Positions 49,729 through 56,091 of a stretch of 64,000 bases of DNA are shown here, one piece after another; position 1 is the first letter of the stretch; each line of letters opens with the position of its first letter. The stretch lies in contig JAWCQZ010000002.1 in assembly GCA_038869515.1 (NCBI GenBank), positions 62,001 through 126,000 of the forward strand, given 5' to 3'. Source of the stretch: JAWCQZ01 sp038869515 [NCBI: Halobacteria archaeon]. Lineage in GTDB: Archaea; Halobacteriota; Syntropharchaeia; JACQPP01. Below the pieces are notes generated by a model. The model did not search any database. It saw only the letters and a program-made list of their open reading frames with translations, and was not told where the DNA came from. Made by a program: the position numbers and the translations under genes.

Positions 49729-50091
49729 CAATGTTGAGGTTCGGGGAGTAGGTGGGCAGGAAGACCAGGGCGACCCGCCTGCCCTCCTCGCCCTCCGCGA
49801 ACTCCCTGACGCGACGGCTCCGGTGGATGGCGTAGTTGTCGAGGACGAGGTTCTTCCCCTCCCGGAGGCCATTGATGCCCCGCTCCTCGTAGCGCCGGAG
49901 CCACTCCCGGACGGTCTCGGGGCTGATGTCGAGGAGGTCGGCGTCTCGTTCACGCTCTTGCCCAGGTGGCTCAGCCAGACGATCTGGGCCCGCTTCAGCA
50001 GGCGGGCATCCTTGCAGGCCCGCATGAAGGCCCGAAGGTCCTCGGCCTGCGGGGGCGTCAGCGACTTCACCCGGAGCCTTTCCATCCCCAC
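49728..50091 (-). mobile_element. Decayed IS630-family transposase remnant
   Basis: Pieces of an IS630 transposase in order: MERLRVKSLTPPQAEDLRAF and RAQIVWLSHLGKSVNE in one frame; after a frameshift near 49950, LLDISPETVREWLRRYEERG in another; then directly GKNLVLDNYAIHRSRRVREF and VALVFLPTYSPNLNIVD. The catalytic core normally lying between the helix-turn-helix and LDNYAIHRS is deleted, and the C-terminal end after NLNIV is replaced by the beta-helix gene. Non-functional. I could not identify terminal inverted repeats. Confidence 0.8.
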
Positions 50092-50159
50092 CCGGAATCA
50101 TGGCCGCAGGTTCCCTGAATAGTTTCCGGCGGATGCAGGAAGAATTAATTTGGCCCCAC

Positions 50160-51332
50160 TTAGGGCGCTCTCCGGGGAACCTCGGCCAGAACCGCCATCC
50201 CGCGCTCGAGCCGCTCCTCGCTGACCGCGTAGGAGATGCGGATGTGCCGCTTCCCCCGCGGCCCGAATGCCGACCCGGGGACCACGCGAACTCCGCGCTT
50301 CGCCGTCTCCGCAGCGAACCGGTCGCCGTCCCCCACCTCGGGGAAGGCGTAGAACGCCCCCTTCGGGCGGGCGCAGCCGATCCCGGCCCCTTCCAGGGCC
50401 CGGAGGACGAAGTCGCGTCTCTTCCGGAACCGCTCCCGCATCTCTGCGACCGCGTCCCCGGGCCCGGTGTAGGCCGCGAGGGCGGCGTGCTGGGCGATGG
50501 AGGAGGCGCACGCCTGGATGTAGCAGTGGAGCCGGAGCATGCCGTCCACCACCTCCGGGGGCCCGGCGGCGAACCCGAGGCGCCAGCCGGTCATGGCGAA
50601 CGTCTTCGAGGCGGCGTTCACGGTCACGACGTGGCCCGGGGCCCAGCGGGCGGGGCTGGCGTGCTTCCCCTCGTAGACGAACTCCTCGTAGACCTCATCC
50701 GAGACCAGAATGAGATTTCTGTCCTCGGCAAACTCGGCCAGCGCCTTCAGGTCTTCCTCAAATTCAACTGCTCCGGTCGGATTCGCGGGTGAATTCACGA
50801 TGATGACCCGCGTCCTGGCGGTGGTTCGGGCGCGTTCCAGGGCAAGGGTCAGGTCCTTCCGCAGCGGAATGCCCACCGGTTTGCCGCCCGCAGCCCTGGT
50901 CAGAGGCGCGTAGGATACGAATCCGGGGTCGGGGATGAGCACCTCGTCGCCCGGGTTGACGAGGGCCATGAGGGCCAGATGGAGCGCCTCGGAGGCCCCG
51001 GCGGTGACGAGGACCTGCTCAGGCCCCACCGAGACCCGGTTCTCCCGCCTCAGTTTCGAGGCGACGGCCTCCCGGAGTTCCGGGATGCCCGCGTTCGGCG
51101 TGTAGGCGGTGCGGCCCTCCTCCAGGGCCCGCGCGGCGGCCGCCTTGATGCGGGCGGGAGTGTCGAAGTCGGGCTGGCCCAGCGCGAGGTTGACTGTCGC
51201 CGGGGGAAGAGGGGGGCGGAGCCCCCCTCTCCCCCCGTCCACAGGCCCGTCCCCCTCTCCTCCACGATTTTCAAAAGCCTTGCGGATGCCGGAGATGTCG
51301 ATGTGGTCGAGGCGGCGGGAGAGGCGGGGCAT
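50160..51332 (-). CDS. Class I aminotransferase (aspartate aminotransferase-like), with an in-frame insert
   Basis: A 390-residue PLP enzyme transferring amino groups between amino acids and 2-oxoacids. TVNLALGQPDFDTPARIK, AYTPNAGIPELREAVASKL, VIIVNSPANPTGAVEFEEDL, LILVSDEVYEEFVYEG, the PLP-lysine segment VNAASKTFAMTGWRLGFAAG and HIRISYAVSEERLERG are all present. Between IRKAFEN and TVNLALGQ, residues about 24-45 are an extra Gly/Pro/Arg-rich loop encoded by a strong GC palindrome (51202-51236). Position and length suggest it is tolerated near the N-terminal arm. Substrate specificity is not resolved. Confidence 0.9.
   Translation of the reverse strand: MPRLSRRLDHIDISGIRKAFENRGGEGDGPVDGGRGGLRPPLPPATVNLALGQPDFDTPARIKAAAARALEEGRTAYTPNAGIPELREAVASKLRRENRVSVGPEQVLVTAGASEALHLALMALVNPGDEVLIPDPGFVSYAPLTRAAGGKPVGIPLRKDLTLALERARTTARTRVIIVNSPANPTGAVEFEEDLKALAEFAEDRNLILVSDEVYEEFVYEGKHASPARWAPGHVVTVNAASKTFAMTGWRLGFAAGPPEVVDGMLRLHCYIQACASSIAQHAALAAYTGPGDAVAEMRERFRKRRDFVLRALEGAGIGCARPKGAFYAFPEVGDGDRFAAETAKRGVRVVPGSAFGPRGKRHIRISYAVSEERLERGMAVLAEVPRRAP
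51202..51236. repeat. GC palindrome inserted in the aminotransferase gene
   Basis: Arms of about 15 nt (GGGGGAAGAGGGGGGC / GCCCCCCTCTCCCCCC, one bulge) around GGA. The central 17-mer GGGGGGCGGAGCCCCCC is the reverse complement of the intergenic palindrome at 34015-34031. It is in frame and encodes GGRGGLRPPLPP. Confidence 0.7.
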
Positions 51333-51391
51333 CAGAATCTTGAAAAAGGGCGAAAAAACGATTTCGCCGGCGCGTATGTTTTTACCACGGG

Positions 51392-52021
51392 CTATTCCAG
51401 CACCGCGTGCCTCGCCTTCAGTTCCTTCTCCGAGATGCCTTTCCGCTCCATCAGGTGGGCGATGACCCCGTCGAGCACCACCATCGCCGCGGTCTCGAAG
51501 AGCGTCCCGAGGGGCGCGAGGCTGCGATACTCCCCCCGCAACTGCCGCTTTTCGTAGTCGGCCGGAATCTGCGCCTGGGGCGGCGGCCCCTTGACCATCA
51601 GCACGGCGGTCGCCATCTCAGCCATGGGGGAGTCGCGGCGGGAGGTCACCAGGGCGAGCCGGGCGCCGATTTCGCTGGCGGTCTTCCCCAGTTCGAGAAT
51701 GGAGCGGGTCCGGCCAGAGCCGGTGATGGCGACCACCGCGTCGTATTTGTCGAGGGCCGGAGTGGTGGTCTCCCCGACGACGAAGGTGGTGAAGCCGAGG
51801 TGCATCAGGCGCATGGCGAACGCTTTCGCCACGAGGCCCGAGCGGCCCGCCCCCATGACGAAGATGCGCTTGCCCGACTGGAGCGTCTCGACGAACTCCT
51901 CGAGTTCCTCCGTGCTCAACTCCTCGGCGGCCTCGCGGAGGTGCTCGACGATGGTCTCGACGTAGGGGCGGATGGGGGTCCTGTTGGGGGGCTTTTTGGC
52001 GGTCTTGGCAGTTATCGCCAT
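51392..52021 (-). CDS. hxlB: 6-phospho-3-hexuloisomerase (SIS domain)
   Basis: A 209-residue SIS-domain isomerase of the PHI/HxlB family, interconverting hexulose-6-phosphate and fructose-6-phosphate; in archaea it takes part in ribose-5-phosphate formation. The SIS core VMGAGRSGLVAKAFAMRLMH, DAVVAITGSGRTRSILELG and RLALVTSRRDSPMAEMATAV is followed by the C-terminal LFETAAMVVLDGVIAHLMER. The N-terminal 20 residues are basic (AITAKTAKKPPNR). The partner hexulose-phosphate synthase is not adjacent. The 3' end is 59 nt from the aminotransferase start. Confidence 0.88.
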   Translation of the reverse strand: MAITAKTAKKPPNRTPIRPYVETIVEHLREAAEELSTEELEEFVETLQSGKRIFVMGAGRSGLVAKAFAMRLMHLGFTTFVVGETTTPALDKYDAVVAITGSGRTRSILELGKTASEIGARLALVTSRRDSPMAEMATAVLMVKGPPPQAQIPADYEKRQLRGEYRSLAPLGTLFETAAMVVLDGVIAHLMERKGISEKELKARHAVLE

Positions 52022-52048
52022 TCATGCCTCCTTGGTCGGGCCGCGCGC

Positions 52049-52178
52049 TCGATGCGCCACTCGCCATCGCTCGCTGCTCTCGCTCGGGCTCGTCCGCGGC
52101 TGTGATGTGCGCGAGCTGTCGAGAGCCCCCAGAAAGGCGTGGAAGGGAGACGACCCCCTTCGGTGGCTGGCGCATTGA
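52049..52178. repeat. 130-bp segment bounded by 11-bp inverted repeats
   Basis: TCGATGCGCCA at 52049-52059 and TGGCGCATTGA at 52168-52178 are inverted repeats with one mismatch. The interior includes TCGCTCGCTGCTCTCGCTCG, like the loops of other hairpin repeats here, and no gene. It fills the gap between hexuloisomerase and Dph2. It could be a miniature element; only this copy is in the window. Confidence 0.45.
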
Positions 52179-52179
52179 G

Positions 52180-53187
52180 TCATGCCCTCTCCCTCCCGTT
52201 CCCCTGCCCCGATATATCATAATGCCCCGAAATTTCGTCGAACACATACTCCTCCCACTTCCGGAGCCCGAGCAGCACCTCGAACTCCTGCGGGGTCAAC
52301 ATCGGCTTCTCGAACCGGTGGGCGTCGTCCAGGGCGAGGCGCGGGCAGGCGGTGTTGACCCAGGCGTCGAATCCGAAGTTGTCCACTTTCGAGGGCGCCA
52401 CCTCATCCATGAAAACGGTTTGGGCCTCCCAGCCCTTCTTGAAGGCCTCTTCGGACAGTTTTCGCGCCAGCCCCCCCCGCGCCTGGCCCGGCTTCGGGGA
52501 GACGAGGATGCCCCACCTCCGGGCCCCGGCGGCGCGCTTCAGGACCCGCCGGCGCTCCTCCAGGAGCCCCCCGGCGGTCACGACCCGGACCTGGCCGGTG
52601 ACCGGGTCGGCCACCACCACCGGCTTGCGGGTGCCCATGGCGGCGCCGAGGGGGTGGAAGTCGCCGGAGCCCACGTAGAGCAGCGCGTCCCCGTCGGCCC
52701 GCGCCGCCCGGAAGTCGCACCCCAGCATCTGGCCCGGGGACTTCACCCGGCCCCCGGCGGGGCCGTAGAGCGGCTCTTTGCCCCGGGCCCGCAGGAGCGC
52801 CTCGACCTCACCCATCTTGTGGAGGTGCTGCGCCGTGGTGAGGAGAACCACCCGGCGGCCGGGAATCCGCGCGAGCGCCTTCTCCACCACCGGGAGGGGG
52901 TCCACCTCCATCCGGACCGGGACGAAGACCATGCGCTCCCGGGCGAGCATGGGGGCGTGGCCCAGGTGCACCAGGAGGTCCACCTGCTCCCAGAGTTTCA
53001 CGTTGGTGTCGCACGCCCCCCAGCACGACTCCCCCGAGACGACCACCTCCGCCCCCGTCTCCTCCTCGATTCTCCGCGCCGCGTCCGGGGCGAGGTGCTT
53101 CAGGCCGTCGGGGGTCTCGAGGCCCACCGTCTTGGCCCCCGTCCGCCGGATTTCGGCGATGGCGGGGGCGAGGTCGAAGGCGTACAT
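52180..53187 (-). CDS. dph2: Diphthamide synthesis radical SAM enzyme Dph2
   Basis: A 335-residue archaeal Dph2 that transfers the 3-amino-3-carboxypropyl group of SAM to the EF2 histidine using a non-classical [4Fe-4S] cluster. The three widely spaced cluster cysteines are seen in SGESCWGACDTNV, VNTACPRLALDDAHRF and the middle segment KSPGQMLGCDF; VGLETPDGLKHLAPDAA and YVGSGDFHPLGAAMGT are family landmarks. Start 53187 (MYAFDLAPAI) is chosen at the beginning of similarity; a longer open frame upstream is antisense to the JAMM gene. The ligase for the final step is at 47090-47803. Confidence 0.93.
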   Translation of the reverse strand: MYAFDLAPAIAEIRRTGAKTVGLETPDGLKHLAPDAARRIEEETGAEVVVSGESCWGACDTNVKLWEQVDLLVHLGHAPMLARERMVFVPVRMEVDPLPVVEKALARIPGRRVVLLTTAQHLHKMGEVEALLRARGKEPLYGPAGGRVKSPGQMLGCDFRAARADGDALLYVGSGDFHPLGAAMGTRKPVVVADPVTGQVRVVTAGGLLEERRRVLKRAAGARRWGILVSPKPGQARGGLARKLSEEAFKKGWEAQTVFMDEVAPSKVDNFGFDAWVNTACPRLALDDAHRFEKPMLTPQEFEVLLGLRKWEEYVFDEISGHYDISGQGNGRERA

Positions 53188-53277
53188 CCCTCGGACTCCC
53201 CCCCTCCGGGAAAAAGGGTGAGGGGCGCGACCCCGGAAGAAAGTTTTTAGGGGGCTGCCCCCAGCCCCCAGTGGGGG

Positions 53278-53697
53278 ATGAAACCGCCGCTCGTGAGCGG
53301 TCCTGTGACGATTCTTCGGGACTGCCTGGACACACTCGCCCGCCTCTGCGAAGGGCCGGTGGAGCAGGGAGGCCACCTCCTGGGGACCCGTTCTCCCCGG
53401 GGGTGCCTGATTTACGGAGCCCTCCCTCTCTCCCGGTCCCTCCGCACCCCTCTCGGGTTCCTGCCGGAGCGGTGGCGCCCCTCCCGCGGTCGCGGAGAGA
53501 TGGTCGGGTGGTTCCACAGTCATCCCGGCCGGGACGTCCACCTCAGCCGCGCGGACGTCCGGGTCCACCGCCACCTCTTCCCCCGGGGGGACGGCCTGGC
53601 CCTCGTGCTCGGGGGAATCGACCGGCGCCCCGGTACGGCCCTTGCCCTCTACACCGGCTCGCCCCCCCGGGCCGTGGAGGTGCTGCGGGTTTTGTGA
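53278..53697 (+). CDS. JAMM/MPN+ metalloprotease
   Basis: A 139-residue single-domain JAMM protease. Catalytic Glu in GPVEQGGHLLGT; zinc motif MVGWFHSHPGRDVHLSRAD fits H-x-H-x7-S-x2-D exactly. In archaea such enzymes cleave isopeptide bonds of ubiquitin-like SAMP conjugates or process sulfur-carrier proteins. ATG 53278 has a TATA-like AGTTTTTAG at 53242-53250. It overlaps the next gene (GTGA) and is first in a three-gene operon with an unknown alpha-helical protein and a DUF192 lipoprotein. Confidence 0.9.
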   Translation: MKPPLVSGPVTILRDCLDTLARLCEGPVEQGGHLLGTRSPRGCLIYGALPLSRSLRTPLGFLPERWRPSRGRGEMVGWFHSHPGRDVHLSRADVRVHRHLFPRGDGLALVLGGIDRRPGTALALYTGSPPRAVEVLRVL

Positions 53698-54377
53698 CGA
53701 GAAAAACCCCTGGCCGGAAGAGGCCCCTCCGGGCCGCCGCGGGCCACGGCGACGCGGCCAAAAAGGTGGAACTCATTCGGCGCGAACTCACGAAGGAGCT
53801 GGACGAAGGGCTCGCCTACGTCGAGCGACAGGTCGGGACCCTCCGGAACGGGCCCATCGGACTCCTCGTCTCGCCCCTCCTCCGGGGGCTCTTCCATTTC
53901 ACCGCCCTCCCCGCCGCCCGCCGCCGGGGCTACCGGCGCATGGACATCTACTTCCGCCTGCTCCAGGAGCCGGGGAGCCTCGACCGGATCATCTCCCGCC
54001 ACCTCGACGAGTACCTGGAGACGAACGAGGCGTGGGTCCGGGCCGACAAGAGCCACCCCGAGGCGAAGCGCCTCCGGGGCTACCTGGTGGAGGAGCTCAA
54101 GAGCCACCTGGAGCTGGGCCGGGCCCTCCTGGGCGGGGAGGGGCGGACCTACGACGAACTGGTCCGGCGCGCCTTCCCCCGCCGGAGCACCGTGGACCGC
54201 CTGGTGGCCCAGCAGTTCGACGCGATGGAGAAGGCCCTTCTCCTCGTCCAGGAGGCGGAGGGGCTGGTGGAGATTCCGGCGTCCCTCCGGGCCCACGTGG
54301 ACCGACTCCTCCGCTCCGCCCTCGCCTACGCCCGGACGCGCTCCCGCCGCCGCCTCGACAAGATTTACGCCGGATGA
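53694..54377 (+). CDS. Alpha-helical protein of unknown function in the JAMM operon
   Basis: A 227-residue charged, mostly helical soluble protein. The N-terminus is very basic (VTRKTPGRKRPLRAAAGHGD), followed by helices KKVELIRRELTKELDEGLAY, DIYFRLLQEPGSLDRIISRH and KRLRGYLVEELKSHLELGRA, then RRSTVDRLVAQQFDAMEKAL. One less polar stretch (IGLLVSPLLRGLFHFTALP) could touch a membrane. I recognise no family. The GTG start at 53694 overlaps the protease stop, and its own stop overlaps the next ATG, so its product is probably made together with the protease. Confidence 0.65.
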   Translation: MTRKTPGRKRPLRAAAGHGDAAKKVELIRRELTKELDEGLAYVERQVGTLRNGPIGLLVSPLLRGLFHFTALPAARRRGYRRMDIYFRLLQEPGSLDRIISRHLDEYLETNEAWVRADKSHPEAKRLRGYLVEELKSHLELGRALLGGEGRTYDELVRRAFPRRSTVDRLVAQQFDAMEKALLLVQEAEGLVEIPASLRAHVDRLLRSALAYARTRSRRRLDKIYAG

Positions 54378-54805
54378 GGGCCGGGCCCCTCCTCCTGAGC
54401 GGCCTCCTGCTCCTCTCGGCCTGCGCCCAGACCCCCTCGACGGCCGTGGTGCAGTTCCCCGGCGCCCCGCCCCTCCGCGCCGAGGTGGCCGACGAGCCCG
54501 GCGAACGGGAGCGGGGGCTGATGTTCCGACCTTCCATCGCGGCCGGCGAGGCGATGCTCTTCGTCTTCCCCGAAGAGCGGGCGTGGGGCTTCTGGATGAA
54601 GAACGTGGCCTTCCCCATCGACATCGTCTGGCTCTCCGCCGACGGGACCGTGGTCCACGTGGTCTCGGTCCCCCCCTGTCTCGCGGACCCGTGCGCGACC
54701 TATGAGCCGGGAGCCCCCGCCCTCTACGTGGTCGAGACCGCGGCGGGCTTCGCGGCGAACCACTCGGTCGTGCCCGGGGTGCGGGCGGCCATCTCCGGCC
54801 TGTGA
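54374..54805 (+). CDS. DUF192 lipoprotein
   Basis: A 143-residue protein with a lipobox (LLSGLLLLSACAQTP) and a DUF192 domain: RAEVADEPGERERGLMFRPS, AMLFVFPEERAWGFWMKNVA, FPIDIVWLSADGTVVHVVSV and a cysteine pair in PPCLADPCATYEPG. DUF192 proteins are extracellular in bacteria and archaea and have no established role. The start overlaps the upstream stop by 4 nt. The TGA stop at 54803 is the first triplet of the 100-bp repeat, exactly as at the chorismate mutase gene. Confidence 0.87.
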   Translation: MRAGPLLLSGLLLLSACAQTPSTAVVQFPGAPPLRAEVADEPGERERGLMFRPSIAAGEAMLFVFPEERAWGFWMKNVAFPIDIVWLSADGTVVHVVSVPPCLADPCATYEPGAPALYVVETAAGFAANHSVVPGVRAAISGL

Positions 54806-54903
54806 CAGAACTCGCGCTCGCTGCGCTCGCGCGAGTTCTGCGATGCCCCGGTCTGAAGCCCGGGGCGTCTCCGCCGGCGGGCCTTTTAAGAATTTTCGCG
54901 CAG
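54803..54903. repeat. 100-bp double-hairpin repeat, copy 2
   Basis: Starts at the TGA of the DUF192 gene and matches 12332-12430 throughout, with two C/T differences and a 2-nt indel. Both hairpins and the CCTTTTAAGAATTTT tract are kept. After GCGCAG the copies diverge (here CGAAAATTTTTG). The downstream gene is the small frame at 54962. Confidence 0.85.
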
Positions 54904-54961
54904 CGAAAATTTTTGTGAAGTCCGCAAGGTTCTTGGAGCCCCCCGCCCACTCGCGGCAGCC

Positions 54962-55069
54962 ATGAGTGATCTCCCGGCCCCCGGGCTCGACCGCCGCCTC
55001 GGCTTCGCGGTGGCCACGCTCTCGCGGAGTCGCGGCCGCCGGCCCGGGCCCGGAGGCGCCCCCCCATGA
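54962..55069 (+). CDS. Possible 35-residue leader ORF
   Basis: A short frame ([20 protein letters not shown], then an Arg/Gly/Pro-rich end) whose TGA overlaps the ATG of the antiporter by 4 nt, the spacing used between real genes in this genome. It follows the 100-bp repeat with its TATA-like tract. There is no similarity, and such GC-rich DNA gives open frames by chance. It could be a leader peptide coupling translation to the exchanger. Confidence 0.3.
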   Translation: MSDLPAPGLDRRLGFAVATLSRSRGRRPGPGGAPP

Positions 55070-56025
55070 GCCTCCTCCTCGACGGAGTCCTCCTCGCCGC
55101 AGGCTTCGCGCTGATTCTCAAGGGGGGCGGTCTCTTCGTGGACTCCGCGGTCCGCATCGCCGCCCGCTACCGTCTGCCCCGCGCCTTCGTCGGGATGACC
55201 CTGGTGAGCTTCGCGACCACCACCCCGGAGTTCGTCGTCTCCGCAACCGGCGCATGGCTCGGCAACACGGGCATCGCCTACGGCAACGCTGTGGGTTCGG
55301 CCATCGTCAACATCGGCCTCATCCTGGCCATTCTCCTCCTCGGCTCCGCCATCGTCCCGGACTCCTCCAGCCGCATCTCATGGCTGGTCATGGCGGGCGC
55401 GGGCCTCCTCGTGCTGCTCCTCGCGGCCGATGGGGGGCTGGAGCGGCCCGAAGGCGCGCTCTTCCTCGGGCTTCTGGCCCTCTTCCTCATCCGCTCGACG
55501 GGGCGGGCCCTCTCCGGCCGGGAGCCCCCCGCGGGGTCCGGGGCCCCGGCCGGCCCCGCCTCCCGGGAGTGGCTCCGCTTCCTGGCCGGGACCGGGATGG
55601 TGGTCGGGGGGGCGCGGCTCCTCGTCCACGGGGCCGCCTCCCTCGCCCTCTCCCTCGGGGTGCCGGAGGTGGTGCTGGGCCTGACGCTGGTAGCTGTTGG
55701 GACTTCCCTCCCCGAACTGGTGGTGGCGGTGACCTCCCTGCTCCGGAGGGTCTCCGACATCTCACTGGGGAACATCGCCGGCGCCAACCTCCTCAACTTC
55801 CTCTGGATTCTCGGGGCGTCGTCGGTCATCCGCGACATCCCGGTCGGGCGCGACCTCCTCCTCCGGGACGGCGCGGCGATGATGGGCGTGATGCTCATTC
55901 CCGCGCTCTTCATGGCCCTCCGGCGCCCCCTCGGGCGGGCCGCCGGGCTTCTGCTCCTCGGGCTCTACGCCGCCTATCTCGCCCTCCTCCTCTCTGGACC
56001 GGTCCCTGTTCCCGGACCGGGGTAG
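55066..56025 (+). CDS. Calcium/sodium antiporter (CaCA family)
   Basis: A 319-residue ten-helix cation exchanger with the two inverted alpha-repeats: [20 protein letters not shown] with [17 protein letters not shown], and [20 protein letters not shown] with [17 protein letters not shown]. The paired Glu residues of the TPE and LPE motifs bind Ca2+/Na+. The loop between the halves ([18 protein letters not shown]) is short and Pro-rich, with no regulatory domain. The adjacent mrp operon also handles sodium, so both probably share the sodium gradient. Confidence 0.92.
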   Translation: MSLLLDGVLLAAGFALILKGGGLFVDSAVRIAARYRLPRAFVGMTLVSFATTTPEFVVSATGAWLGNTGIAYGNAVGSAIVNIGLILAILLLGSAIVPDSSSRISWLVMAGAGLLVLLLAADGGLERPEGALFLGLLALFLIRSTGRALSGREPPAGSGAPAGPASREWLRFLAGTGMVVGGARLLVHGAASLALSLGVPEVVLGLTLVAVGTSLPELVVAVTSLLRRVSDISLGNIAGANLLNFLWILGASSVIRDIPVGRDLLLRDGAAMMGVMLIPALFMALRRPLGRAAGLLLLGLYAAYLALLLSGPVPVPGPG

Positions 56026-56057
56026 GGGCGGGTCGCGGAAGGCGCGGCCGTGGACAA

Positions 56058-56068
56058 CCTCTTAAATC
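56058..56068 (+). promoter_or_regulatory. TATA box of the mrp operon
   Basis: CTCTTAAATCC, about 27 nt before ATG 56092. It supports the start at 56092 rather than the in-frame GTG at 56050, which would lie upstream of the box. Confidence 0.6.
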
Positions 56069-56091
56069 CCGCTCCTCCCGCCTTGTTAGGC

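Noticed and set aside
48911-50101. One intact 396-residue protein
   Set aside because: The first third is transposase sequence with an internal deletion plus an unrelated frame, and the remainder lacks a signal peptide, so I treat it as two remnants.
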